NCBI GenBank assembly: GCA_051453625.1
Contig: JBOZIK010000001.1
Span: 247,874,273-247,909,177 of the forward strand
DNA from: Welwitschia mirabilis
Lineage: Eukaryota > Gnetophyta > Gnetopsida > Welwitschiales
Reading direction: 5' to 3'
DNA: 34,905 nt
The position numbers were made by a program, and so were the translations under genes. Shown piece after piece: positions 22,360 to 32,570 of this stretch. Position 1 is the first letter of the stretch, and the number at the start of each line of letters is the position of its first letter. The notes below the pieces were generated by a model. It worked only from the letters and a program-made list of their open reading frames with translations, did no database searches and was not told the origin of the DNA.

Positions 22360-24300
22360 CTTATCATGGTCCAATCTAGATTTCCAAAGAGAGCATCAAG
22401 GTGGTTTCTAGAATAAGTAAAGATGATTGCATTTCTTCTAACATTTCTTGTTCTAATGAGGATTTCTATTACTTCATGGTCAATGGATTAGATGATTTTT
22501 TATGTGTATCATCATCATGGAATCTCCACTACTAATTTTACCACCTCATACCTTAGAACTTATGGGGAATTGATCACCTATAGGGCCTTAGTCAATGGTT
22601 AGATGAGTGAGATTTCAACCTACATAATTTACTTATTTTCCATTTTAGTTAGTAGAATCTCTTTATATTGAGCTTGGGTTATATGTTCCTCAACTATTTT
22701 CTAGTTATCCCACTTAAATCAAAATTATGATAGGGGATTATATTTCTGTGAGTACATCTTATTAGGTTTATATTTTTCTTCCATAGATTTAGGAGGTTTA
22801 TAGCCTTTTCAATCTACAACTATAGATTATTCTTTTGTTTTATCTCCTCATAATATTTTTTCTTATTCTTTACTTCATTCTTGTTCTTCTTCATCTATGA
22901 AGGATGAAGGTTCCAAGGATTATAATTTTGGAAAAACATCTTAGGGTACTTTTTCTATTCCATTTGAGGTATGGATTCTTACTAAGGATTTCTTTATGAA
23001 AAGTGTATTTTTGATGACTTTATTTTTTTAGTTTATCTTATGTTGTAGATGAGTAAGAAATTGGTATCTCATGATTCTTTCCACTAAAAATGCAACAAAC
23101 CTCTGGTTAATCATCCAAAGCTAAAGGAATCTAAAGAAGAGAATGTACCTCATAGCTTTTCTTGGTGACACCATCCCAGTGGAATATTAACTTACTTTCA
23201 TCTTTTCTTTTTTTCTTCTCATTTTTTTCCCTCCCTTTTTTATGGCTTAATAGGCTATTTTTACTAAGCATTTTTGTTTCATTTTAGATTTCCTACTTAG
23301 TCACTCAATTGAAAAAAAACTGTATTTTATACTACAGTCTTTAAAGAAGCTCTTAATTTGATAGCTAAGGAATGAATGCATTATAATAAGTGAAACCTAT
23401 AATTTTATATCTTTCACTGGCCTATTGCTTGCCCTTCTTCAAATTGTCCTTGTTATCTACCTGTAGCTCCATAATCCATTACTAATGAATAAGATCAAGT
23501 GTCTTACCATACTTATTAGTTTTTGTTAGTCATGGAGGTCTTGCATCCCAAGGTTAAGGAGTTAATGGGTCAATTAGAGAAATATTAATCCCTCTTCAGC
23601 CTCTTTCATACACAGGTTATGCATCTATTCCACTTGGATGATGTCCACACCCATCGTCGCTCTAAGGTGGTGGATGTTCTATGGGACTTGGAATAAAACT
23701 ATTTTACTTGCTTTACACTACATTATTCTATGTAATGTAAATGGCTTACTCTACTTTGAGACTTCTACAACTTGGTTGATATGTTAGAGTCCTTCTATTG
23801 CATGGCTTATCAAAAGGTTGAGGAGTGGAAGTCCATGAGTAATTTTCTTTGAATACTAGATAATTAGGTGGAGAACATGCACATGTCATATAAGAGATCA
23901 TGGATAGATGCTTTTCATATTACTGCATTAGAAGAAAATCAAACCACTCTATCTACTCGATTAGTGAAAAGCAAGAAAATGATCTAGGCTTATGCAGATC
24001 GTTTAGTGATTACCATTAATGATATGGTAGGGATCTTTCAAAGAAGCATTTGTTAAGGATACAATTATTTATAGTAAGCTTTATATGAAGCTCTATAAGT
24101 TACCATATCCTATTACTAGGGAAGATTCTATAGTACATTCTTCTTCAATTAAAATTAGTGCTATGGTAGTTCATAGATAGTATACTATGATGAAAGTTAT
24201 TCTAGATGGTGGGAAGCCTCTTATTCCATGTATAGAGGATCAAACCTAGTTCTCATCTCTATGGAGGATCTTCTTCCTCCTTAGCAATGATCTAATTCAC
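22360..24300 (+). pseudogene. Unidentified coding relic within the insert
   Basis: The plus strand reads as protein-like sequence broken by stops. Segments include V-Q-S-R-F-P-K-R-A-S-R-W near 22370, S-I-P-F-E-V-W-I-L-T-K-D-F-F near 22960-23000, V-K-E-L-M-G-Q-L-E-K-Y near 23560, and V-E-E-W-K-S-M-S-N-F near 23830, followed by S-W-I-D-A-F-H-I-T-A-L-E-E-N near 23910. The last part is Glu/Lys-rich and could form a coiled coil. Stops are mainly TAG/TAA/TGA where Trp, Gln or Arg would fit. It shows no RT, integrase, gag knuckle or transposase motif that I recognise. A captured host gene or a rapidly evolving element protein are both possible. Confidence 0.35.
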
Positions 24301-24475
24301 CTGTTAAGGCATCATGAACCTTGTTTTTACCTTATTTTCTTCAATTATCATATCTTTGTCTTGATGTACTATTGGCCTTTAGGCTTTGTTTTCTTAATAT
24401 AGAACTTTAATTATTTATAAAACTAAGTTTCTTCCTTGTTTTTCCTCAAAGCAGTAGTTTACTACTTCGTTGTTT

Positions 24476-24487
24476 ACTTAGATACTA
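24476..24487 (-). promoter_or_regulatory. Chromovirus primer binding site (tRNA initiator-Met)
   Basis: The minus strand reads TAGTATCTAAGT against the canonical TGGTATCAGAGC. Three of the four differences are transitions and one is a transversion. It lies two bases inside the 5' LTR, as expected. Confidence 0.7.
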
Positions 24488-24489
24488 AA

Positions 24490-24835
24490 TGTAGTATCCC
24501 ATGTTAATAGTTCTAGATTACTTTTTATAAAAAGAAATACATAAAATAATATGCTATGATTAATAGGAATAATTTGAAAATAACATAGACTTTATTATTG
24601 CAAATAGTGGATTACATTCTAAGTTCCCCTCTTGAAACCCTTGAGGATTGGCCAAGATGATCATTAGTTATATCCATCTAGTCTATCCACCCCCACCTAA
24701 TGCTATAGCCTTATGTTACATAATGAAGGGATACATCTTTTTATACTTGAGTTACAGCCATTCACATCTCTGTGAATTATGTTTTTTTAGTGTGTAACAC
24801 ATTAAATACACAAATAGTAAATTTGGAATATTATA
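24490..24835 (-). mobile_element. 5' LTR of the chromovirus
   Basis: This 346-bp copy begins TGTAGTATCCC on the plus strand and ends ATTATA. It matches the left LTR through shared landmarks: AATAATATG, AGACTTTATTATTG, GGATTACATTCT, TTATATCCA and ACACAAATAGT. It lacks about 60 bases present in the left copy. Confidence 0.85.
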
Positions 24836-24840
24836 AGAAT
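24836..24840. repeat. Target site duplication AGAAT (right)
   Basis: This is an exact copy of 15970-15974 adjoining the outer end of the 5' LTR. It confirms both element boundaries at base level. Confidence 0.85.
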
Positions 24841-25779
24841 TATATATTTCTTTTATAAATGGTTTTCATCCAACCATATGTAACTTACAAAGATGATGTG
24901 TAGAGGTAGCTTCTGAGACTTGAAAATTAATAAAGTAAAGTATTTTATTAAAATCCTAATTAAAAGTTTAAAGAATTGGAAGAAGTCTAATGAGCCAACA
25001 TGATCACAAAAATATATTAGTTTTACCTCTATCTCTAAAGTTCTTAATAATGCTAAAATTAATTAAAAGTTAGAATCACGTTCTAAGAAGATTTAAAATT
25101 TTAGTATAAATCTTAAACCTATTATTCCATTAACTCATTATAATGTTTATTATGTAAATACTTATGAAACCTTAGATTACCCATCCATTCCCATGTTTTA
25201 AGGTCTAGTAAAAGAGTAAGTTAGTCATGTGAAATAACAATGGTAAAACCAAATAGTAAACCATTTCTATTTTAATACTTACAACCCTAGATGAAGGAAC
25301 CATCCTAAGTTCTCATGAAAATAAAGTAATCCTAAACAAGCATCAGGTAGTCAACTTGAGACTTTAAATCCTCTTTTAACTTCTAATATTTTAGAAGCTA
25401 TACTTTATAAGTTCATGGAAGCTCAACATCATATCAATACTTACAATAACAATTTAACAAATAAACCTCTTCCACATCATAAAAGTTAAAAACAAGATAT
25501 GTAGCAACCAATCTAAATCACTATACATATCCTTATATAATGCAACCAATATGAGAAGTATAAGCTTATTGCTACACATAAGGCTAACTCTAATAGGTGT
25601 AAGCTAGTGATTTACAAATTAAAAAAACTAAGGTTATCCATTTAAGAAGCAGAAAATGAATTAACAAAGAGGTATAAAAAGATAAATCCTAATAATAGGA
25701 TGTACAATAAAGTAAGCCTATAAGTGAAAAAGAGATAAAGAAGAAACATGAAGTAGAAGAAGTTTTTTTAAGTTATAAG
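24841..25779 (+). mobile_element. Continuation of the plus-strand element, degraded
   Basis: This is the sequence that was continuous with 15969 before the chromovirus inserted. Short protein-like stretches appear on the plus strand (for example F-M-E-A-Q-H-H-I-N-T near 25410) but gag cannot be traced continuously. Confidence 0.4.
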
Positions 25780-25953
25780 AAATACCTACTATTTCCTAAA
25801 AATTTATAAAAAATCAATTAGCTAAGAAGTAACAAGAACTTTTAAAGAAAGTAAAGATCAATATCCCTCTTTTAGAAGCTATCAAATGAGTACCTTCATA
25901 TGCTAAAATCATGAAAGATCTATGTACTATTAAAAGAAGGATGAATGTAAAGA
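25780..25953 (+). pseudogene. Athila/Tat-lineage gag C-terminal relic
   Basis: The plus strand reads K-N-Q-L-A-K-K-(stop)-Q-E-L-L-K-K-V, then I-N-I-P-L-L-E-A-I-K-(stop)-V-P-S-Y-A-K and M-K-D-L-C-T-I-K-R-R-M-N-V-K. The pattern N-I-P-L-L-x-A-I-x-x-x-P-x-Y-A-K-x-x-K-x-L-C is characteristic of the gag-protease junction in plant Athila/Tat Gypsy elements. The stops fit decayed Gln or Arg codons. The reading ends abruptly at 25953, where the repeat beginning TGTTATG starts, so protease and the rest of pol are missing here. It probably belongs to the element whose primer site is at 14478. Confidence 0.7.
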
Positions 25954-27038
25954 TGTTATGATGTGAATTTATGTAGTCTTTAAGTCCTTAGAAAAAATCT
26001 ATAAATCATAATATTTGCAAAAAACACACACTAGTATAGACAAGAGTTAAACCAAATGTTGTAATCCATTGAAGGCACTAGGCTAGAAGTTAGAGAATTG
26101 ATTTCCAAAGATATTTTTAATCTTTTCTACTTCAGTAAATGAAAATAAACAATAATGTAAATGTAATGCAAGAAGAATAATGCTGAAAATGTAATGGATG
26201 GAATGCAAGTAAGATGAGTTCTATTTAGACTCTAATCCTCCTTTCATAAGAACTATTTCTTTATAACTTAGATTAACTAAGACGAGTTATACTACTTATT
26301 CCTAGCTAACATAAACTATATGAATTACCAAATAGAATACGGATAATGCAATATGGAATTGGAATGAAATAGTAATGCAAATCTAAAGTAATAAAGTTAA
26401 CCTTAACAAAGGCTACCCTTATGATATAAATAAACTATAGAACTATCATTAAACTATAATCAACTTGAATCATAAATAACATTTACAGAATTGTAGTAAA
26501 AATAGTAATTCAATTAATCATGAACTTATACATACATTTACAATAAAGTAGCAGCATCTCAATGAAGGATACTCAACCTAATAGTAAGGTAAAATTCTCT
26601 CTATAGCTAATAAATGGATCTATTTTCCTTTAATATTCCATCACAAGAACATCAGATATAAAAGGTGGAAAAGAAAATGAAGAAAAGTGAAGGTATTTAT
26701 AATTTTATAATGATGTTCTAGAAGCTTAATCCTAGAAGTTGGAGAATAAATCCTTGCAACCTATATGAATCACATGACTTGATTACAAAGATAATTATTT
26801 CTATCCATAGTAAGTAACTATCATCCTAACTATCGTAGAGATGATAATGGGGACATCATTTCATGTTAAAAGATGCTCCATTAGCTTTAAGTCCCATAGT
26901 CAACTTTGGACAATCTATCCTTGTAAATAATTCTATCATCTTATCTATCATGAGGACGATAGAGGGAACAACAAGATTCTTCATTTTCTATCTTAAAGAT
27001 AAATTAGTCTTCTACATGGTAAATTCTTCCTTCAAAGT
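25954..27038 (+). mobile_element. LTR-like repeat, second copy of the 1-190 family
   Basis: It starts TGTTATGATGTGAATTT immediately after the gag relic and is homologous over at least 180 bases with the reverse complement of 1-190. A TATA box (ATATAAAAGG, 26655-26662) about 700 bases in would fit an LTR U3/R boundary. The right end is not determined. No primer site or second LTR was found. Confidence 0.5.
26655..26662 (+). promoter_or_regulatory. TATA-like box in the LTR-like repeat
   Basis: ATATAAAAGG lies in a locally more mixed sequence and is followed by a purine-rich leader. It is compatible with a retroelement promoter but otherwise unsupported. Confidence 0.35.
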
Positions 27039-27278
27039 GTGAAGTATCAAAATAAGCCTGAGATGCCTTCAAATACATTAAGAATTACATGTTTTAGTGA
27101 TTATCCTATTAGTTATCTAGAATCATTAGAATTGCATCCAAATATAAATAAATGTCATATAAAAGTACTCAAAATATACCATCAAATTCCTACAAATTGG
27201 CATCGCAACATAGCCTCCTACTTAGACTTGTTAGTCCCTAACAAAGTAAATGATCAATTATATTGTAAAACAATTTGA
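27039..27278 (+). pseudogene. Unidentified 79-codon open stretch
   Basis: The frame is unusually free of stops for this AT content and its composition is mixed, with three Cys, two Trp/His-rich spots (N-W-H-R-N) and Pro-containing segments. It lies about 1.1 kb into the LTR-like repeat, so it may be part of the LTR or its leader rather than a protein. No domain is recognised. Confidence 0.25.
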
Positions 27279-29002
27279 CTAAGATAAATAACAACTAGAA
27301 AAATGTAATTTTAGCTCTGTATTACCATGCAAGAATAAATATCAAAAACAAATTAACTAATACAAATACTAATATTTTTCTAACCCTCTACTTAAACATA
27401 TTACTATTGAATAAATGAATGTCATACACTTACAAAAGTCATAAAATGTCATAATAATAGCTCAAAAAATGATAATGTATATGCATAATATGAGACAGTG
27501 ATACTGAAACTAATGTGAAAAACTTAAGTAGTGATAATTGCAAAGAATAATACATCCAAAGTTTATTAATGTATTTTACAAGGATAAAGTACAAAAGTAA
27601 TCATAGCATTCTTTTACTTAGATGATATAAAACATAGTTGTAAGAAAACTCTATGAGTGTGTTATTGTGCTCCTACTAAATAAAGTCCATGAAATTTATT
27701 CAAGTAACATGAAATCAAATCCAAATAATTCATCATAAATATGTATCATAAAATATTAAACATGATCTTTTTAAAATTACAAATTTTGACTCAATATCTC
27801 AGAATAATGCTTAGAAAGATATCCCTTCTCCTCATAAGTAAAGTAAAACACCCCAGATTGCATAGGGTAAAAAGGATCATTATCGTTATGGCTATTGTAG
27901 GGATGATAGACATGGGACAAGAGTGTTCAAATGAGATGTTTGAAAAGATAAGAAAAACCAAAAAAGGTTTGAAAGCAAGCAAGGAAATAAAAAGTAGTAA
28001 AAAAAGTAGAAAAAAAGGTAAAGAGTAAAGAATTATCCTTAAAAACATGACCATGATCGAAAGAGATCTATTAAAAAAAGATGCTACAGATAGGAAAATG
28101 CACTAAGTAGATAGAAACAATGCTCAAAATAACTCCTCAAATATTTCTAAACATGACAAGCTTGGAAAAATAAGAATTGAAACTTAAAAAGTATCATCAT
28201 CATCTATCAAGAAGAGAAATAACAATCCTCATGGATAAAAGCTATAAGTAAAAGAAATAAGAAATGACTAAATGATCAGATCCAAAACATTATGTTGAAA
28301 AAGTATGGAAGTAACTCTGCAAAACCTAATCAAAACATCTAAAGAAAAACAAATGAAAATGAACAACCAAGAACATAAAGAATATTGTTAACTTATCCTA
28401 AATTCTAATCTAACAAATTCCCTTGGTAACAATTATAAAATCACCTAATAAAAAATGCATAACAGTATGTAGAAATTCATAAAGTACCATTTAAACATGA
28501 AATGATTATGATAATGTCAAGTGTTTCTAATGTTGTTAAATAATAAATGATAAGATAAAAAGCTAAGAAACATGGGATCACTAGCTCAATATCAAAATAA
28601 CATAAGAATCCAAAAAAGTAGAATGATCATGTGAAAGCACTATATGTAAAAAGGAGTTTAGAAAATAAGTAATGCCTCTAATAACACAAGGGACACCACT
28701 AAATTTATAGCCTCTAAGTAAAATTTTATTCTACCATGATGAGGTAAGTGCCACCACTATTAGAGAAGTAAAGACACATACAACATGGTCAACTAACCCC
28801 CAAGTGGAGTTTTCATATCTATCATATCAAACTACCAAAGATCGCTCTTGCGAAAATTTACCCCAGTGTGCTTGTGGTAGGACATCATGATGACCATGTT
28901 TTTCTTAAGTTTAGATATGAAAAAGCATAATCTTTATTTATTTTTTTTTAAGTATAATGAAAAGACTTGCACATGACTAAATACTCGTAAGGATAAAAGT
29001 AA
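27279..29002. other. AT-rich repeat-derived sequence without recognised genes
   Basis: Open frames on both strands at about 27741-28054 overlap in an A/G-rich tract encoding Lys/Ser/Arg-rich (plus) or Phe/Leu-rich (minus) peptides. Both look like by-products of base composition. The 3' end of the minus-strand Gypsy element at 30065-34905 should fall somewhere in 24841-30000, but no LTR pair can be matched. Confidence 0.4.
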
Positions 29003-29102
29003 NNNNNNNNNNNNNNNNNNNNNNNNNNNNNNNNNNNNNNNNNNNNNNNNNNNNNNNNNNNNNNNNNNNNNNNNNNNNNNNNNNNNNNNNNNNNNNNNNN
29101 NN
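29003..29102. other. 100-N gap flanked by identical 48-bp sequences
   Basis: Positions 28953-29000 and 29103-29150 are identical over 48 bases (TATAATGAAAAGACTTGCAC and onward). No base differs, although everything else in the window is heavily diverged. An unmerged contig overlap is more likely than a true recent duplication. Confidence 0.85.
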
Positions 29103-29360
29103 TATAATGAAAAGACTTGCACATGACTAAATACTCGTAAGGATAAAAGTGAAGTAATGAGATAAGAATCAAGTAAGAATATGTAAAAACAACTAATTAC
29201 TCACACCATTGAAAGAGAATAAAAAAATCAAGGCATCTTCATTTTGAATGAAGTTCATAGATATACGAATGTCTTAAGATTGGATGAATAAAATCTTATC
29301 ATCATAAAATGTCCAAGTAAAATATTACTAATCATGATAACATTAAAAAGAAATACATAA

Positions 29361-29943
29361 NNNNNNNNNNNNNNNNNNNNNNNNNNNNNNNNNNNNNNNN
29401 NNNNNNNNNNNNNNNNNNNNNNNNNNNNNNNNNNNNNNNNNNNNNNNNNNNNNNNNNNNNNNNNNNNNNNNNNNNNNNNNNNNNNNNNNNNNNNNNNNNN
29501 NNNNNNNNNNNNNNNNNNNNNNNNNNNNNNNNNNNNNNNNNNNNNNNNNNNNNNNNNNNNNNNNNNNNNNNNNNNNNNNNNNNNNNNNNNNNNNNNNNNN
29601 NNNNNNNNNNNNNNNNNNNNNNNNNNNNNNNNNNNNNNNNNNNNNNNNNNNNNNNNNNNNNNNNNNNNNNNNNNNNNNNNNNNNNNNNNNNNNNNNNNNN
29701 NNNNNNNNNNNNNNNNNNNNNNNNNNNNNNNNNNNNNNNNNNNNNNNNNNNNNNNNNNNNNNNNNNNNNNNNNNNNNNNNNNNNNNNNNNNNNNNNNNNN
29801 NNNNNNNNNNNNNNNNNNNNNNNNNNNNNNNNNNNNNNNNNNNNNNNNNNNNNNNNNNNNNNNNNNNNNNNNNNNNNNNNNNNNNNNNNNNNNNNNNNNN
29901 NNNNNNNNNNNNNNNNNNNNNNNNNNNNNNNNNNNNNNNNNNN
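29361..29943. other. 583-N assembly gap with a 13-bp flank repeat
   Basis: AAGAAATACATAA occurs at 29348-29360 and again at 29950-29962, close to the other side. The open frames of about 200 codons reported across it consist of N and have no meaning. Confidence 0.85.
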
Positions 29944-30064
29944 ATTATAAAGAAATACATAAGTCAAGTTAAAAATATTCAAGTAATCACATGATGTTTA
30001 CCCAAGGAATGAGTTAATACGAAATTTAGAAAATTACAAGAGAAAGGTCCTCTTCATTAATAAG

Positions 30065-31150
30065 AGCTTCCAAAACAAGTACTTCTAACATGTTCAAGGT
30101 TTTATCAAAAGATGACTCATAGATTTTTAACCTTTTTCTATTAAATTTCTGAATTTTTCTAGTGTTTAGATCAAATACTTTGATTAAGCCATTGGTATGT
30201 ACTTTTTATATAAGATAAAGATCTAACCATTTAGAGGTTAATTTGTTGTGTAAAAGGTGTACTCAGGTATTATATAAAAGGACAACTTGACTAGGTTCAA
30301 ATTGCTTATGGATAATCTTTCTGTCATGTTTGAACTTAGCTAGGGATTTATAAATGAGATAATGATGTATGACATGAGAAAAATTTTTATCTACATGGTC
30401 AAGTTAGGCTAATCAAGTTCTAAGATTTTCATCCAGGTCTATAAGATTAAGATGATGGGTGGATTAGTAGGATTTATAGCAAATATCAATTGGAAATACA
30501 CAAAATTTTTCATACATTAGTTCAAGTGGTAAGAGATCTAAAGATTTGCATCAAGTAGTATGATAAGCCCAAATAACATCATTAAGTTTAGAGGACCAAG
30601 TTTTCTTATTGATAGAAACTAATTTTTAGAGCATTCTTTTTATTTCTCTATTTGTGTTTTTAGCTCAGCAATTAGTTTATGGATGATAAGCACATGTAAT
30701 TCTATGTTAAATGTCAATATCTAAAAGATTTTTTTGAAAAAAGTGATTAATAAAATAAGTTCCTTAATCACTAATTTTGGAAAATCAAAATGTTGAAAGA
30801 TATAAGCTCAGACAAAATTACAAACTATTCGGGCATCATTTTTGGTAGAAGGAATAGATTTGACTCACTTAATAGGACTTATAAAGTCAATCTCTTAATA
30901 ATTCACATTCAAGAATAGGTTTAAGAGGGATATCTTGAGAATGCGTTAGGCTACCGTAACATTGATAAGAATCACACCTTCTAGTAAAGTCAAATGAATC
31001 TTTGAAAAAGGACTAGCTAATAAAAACTAGAGTGAAGAATTTTCATGATAGCTTTTTGGCCACTAAAGTGTTTTCCACATATTCCATCATGGTAACATTT
31101 AAGGATTTCTAAGCTTTTCCACTTAGGTATATATTTACACATGATTTGAT
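30065..31150 (-). pseudogene. Athila/Tat-lineage Gypsy integrase relic
   Basis: The N-terminal zinc-binding region is at about 30950-31110: C-Y-H-D-G-I-C-G-K-H-F on one side and R-R-C-D-S-Y-Q-C on the other, where the usual C-x-x-C has lost its second Cys to Tyr. The catalytic core follows: I-S-D-(stop)-G-T-Y-F near 30765, C-A-Y-H-P near 30690, N-T-N-R-E-I-K-R-M-L near 30640, then W-S-S-K-L-N-D-V-I-W-A-Y near 30580. The C-terminal module resembles the K-L-x-S-x-W-x-G-P-F type (N-K-L-T-S-K-W-L-D near 30225), ending with R-K-R-L-K-I-Y near 30130. The reading ends about 30065. The element lies in the same orientation as the chromovirus but belongs to a different lineage. Confidence 0.85.
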
Positions 31151-31389
31151 CTTTGCATCTTCTGTAAAGATGGGGTTCATTTCACTTATAATCACCAATC
31201 CTATGCAGAAATGATTTACATTAGTTATGATTTCAATGTTTAGGTATTTTTATATTAACAAGGTAGTTCACAAGATCAGTGTACCAAGTAGAAAGATGAG
31301 TAGAAGAGATGGAATAAAGTTATTCTATAGTAAAAAGTTATTCATCATGAAAGGAGTTATTTATAGGAACTTCATCATGAGAATAAGAA

Positions 31390-31970
31390 AGTCAAGATAG
31401 ATGATTTGCAATGCTATTATGTTTTTTAGCTTTATCAATAATGGTGAGATTGAATTCTTGCATGAGAAGAATCTACCTAATAATTCTAGCACTAGAATTA
31501 TTTTTAGTCATAAGATAGCATATAGTTGCATGATCGATGTAAACATTAATGTCGAAGTCAAGAAGATAATAATAAACATGATTAAAGAAAAAGATAATGG
31601 TAAGCATTTCTCTCTTAATAGTAGTATAGTTGTATTGGACTTTAAACAAAGTTTTATGAAGATAGGATATAACTTTAAAATCATTTTTATTTTTTTGATC
31701 AAGAACCCTGCTCATAGTAATGTTGCTTGCATCAGACATAAGTTCAAAATATTTAGTACAATCAGGACCTGTGATGATAGTTTTATAAGAAATATTTTCC
31801 TTAGGTATGTCAAATGCAAGTTAACATGAATCCTTCTAATCAAATTTAGCATCTTTTTCAAGTAATGAGTGAAGGGATTTATAAATTTTACAATTATCAT
31901 GAATAAAATGATGATAGAAACTAGCATGATTAAGAAATGATCTAACTTGTTTGATATTGATTAGAGGACT
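31390..31970 (-). pseudogene. Athila/Tat-lineage RNase H and connection relic
   Basis: After RT comes V-R-S-F-L-N-H-A-S-F-Y (normally S-F-L-G-H-A-G-F-Y) near 31940 and L-L-E-K-D-A-K-F near 31850. An 88-codon stretch (31739-31473) then contains M-S-D-A-S-N, Y-N-Y-T-T-I-K-R-E-M-L-T-I-I-F and V-Y-I-D-H-A-T-I-C-Y-L-M, matching the RNase H signature of plant Gypsy elements. Some catalytic carboxylates survive (D in S-D-A-S, E in K-R-E-M, D in I-D-H-A). The two plus-strand and second minus-strand frames over the same bases are shadows. Confidence 0.85.
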
Positions 31971-32570
31971 AAGATTTTTAATAATATCAATTTTTTGCAA
32001 GACTCATCTTATTACATTCTTTTGAAATATGATAATCTAAAATAATTCCATGGTTAACAAGGAGGAAACTATTTTCCTAATTTCAATGCAGACCACTATC
32101 TATACATTAATCCATGACTTTTTGTAATATTTCTTTAGTTTTTTAAAAGGTTTCACCAAAGATGGAGAAGTAATCCATAAATATTTTAATAGAGTCCTTT
32201 GTTATGTTATAAAAGATCCCCATTCTTGCGTGTTAGAAATCCCCAAGAGCATTACAAATTATAAAAGGAATTCATCTAAACGTAAAGATTCCAAAGGATG
32301 AGGTAAAGGTTGTTTTGACGTGGTCTCTACTTGCTATGCAAACTTGATTATAGTCATTATACCCATCAATAGAAAAATAGTAGGCATGACCTTAGGTTCT
32401 ATCAAGTACTTGATTAAGAAAGGGTAAAGACTAATGATCCTTTTTATTACCTCATTAAGTTTTCTAAAATCAATGCAAATTCTCCATTTTCCACTCTTTT
32501 TTGTAACTACTATCAAATGGATAATCCACTCACTATCAGATATAGCATATATGATCCTAACATCCATAAG
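31971..32570 (-). pseudogene. Athila/Tat-lineage reverse transcriptase relic
   Basis: The N-terminal fingers are well preserved in 32567-32334: I-I-Y-A-I-S-D-S-E-W, then V-V-T-K-K-S-G-K-W-R-I-C-I-D-F-R-K-L-N. Next come Y-N-D-Y-N-Q-V near 32340 and K-T-T-F-T-S-S-F-G near 32300. The palm motif at about 32160-32182 reads K-I-F-M-D-Y-F-S-I-F-G: the family has F-M-D-D-F-S, so the second catalytic Asp is Tyr, a transversion. Then S-F-L-L-V near 32080 and L-D-Y-H-I-S-K near 32040 complete the domain. The plus-strand frames here are shadows. Confidence 0.9.

Larger units (their letters stand above)
20880..24400 (+). mobile_element. Unidentified plus-strand insert in the chromovirus leader
   Basis: About 3.5 kb separates the chromovirus primer site from its gag, where a short leader is expected. 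The segment reads in the opposite orientation: a tandem array (20920-21720), a TATA box (21858-21866), a pyrimidine-rich tract ending in an AG acceptor (about 22051), and stop-riddled coding sequence (about 22360-24300). The boundaries are approximate, as I found no convincing terminal repeats or target duplication. It may be a nested element of unknown type, a captured host gene with its promoter, or an unusual leader belonging to the chromovirus. Confidence 0.5.
15975..24835 (-). mobile_element. Complete Ty3/Gypsy chromovirus (Reina-like), with a foreign insert
   Basis: A minus-strand element of 8,861 bp is bounded by two LTRs and AGAAT duplications. Read on the minus strand it holds a 5' LTR (24490-24835), primer site (24476-24487), an extra 3.5 kb (about 20880-24400), then gag, protease, RT, RNase H and integrase with a GPY/F-type module (about 20870-16400), polypurine tract (16378-16390) and 3' LTR (15975-16377). 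Without the extra segment it would be about 5.3 kb with roughly 0.4-kb LTRs, close to the size of Reina-clade chromoviruses. The clade assignment is inferred from size and module order. Every domain carries stops and transitions, so it is inactive. Confidence 0.85.

Noticed and set aside
27741-28054. Overlapping plus and minus frames, Lys-rich or Phe/Leu-rich
   Set aside because: Both follow from an A/G-rich tract. Neither has a domain or supporting context.
29332-29982. Long minus-strand open frames of about 200 codons
   Set aside because: They consist almost wholly of N from the 583-base gap.
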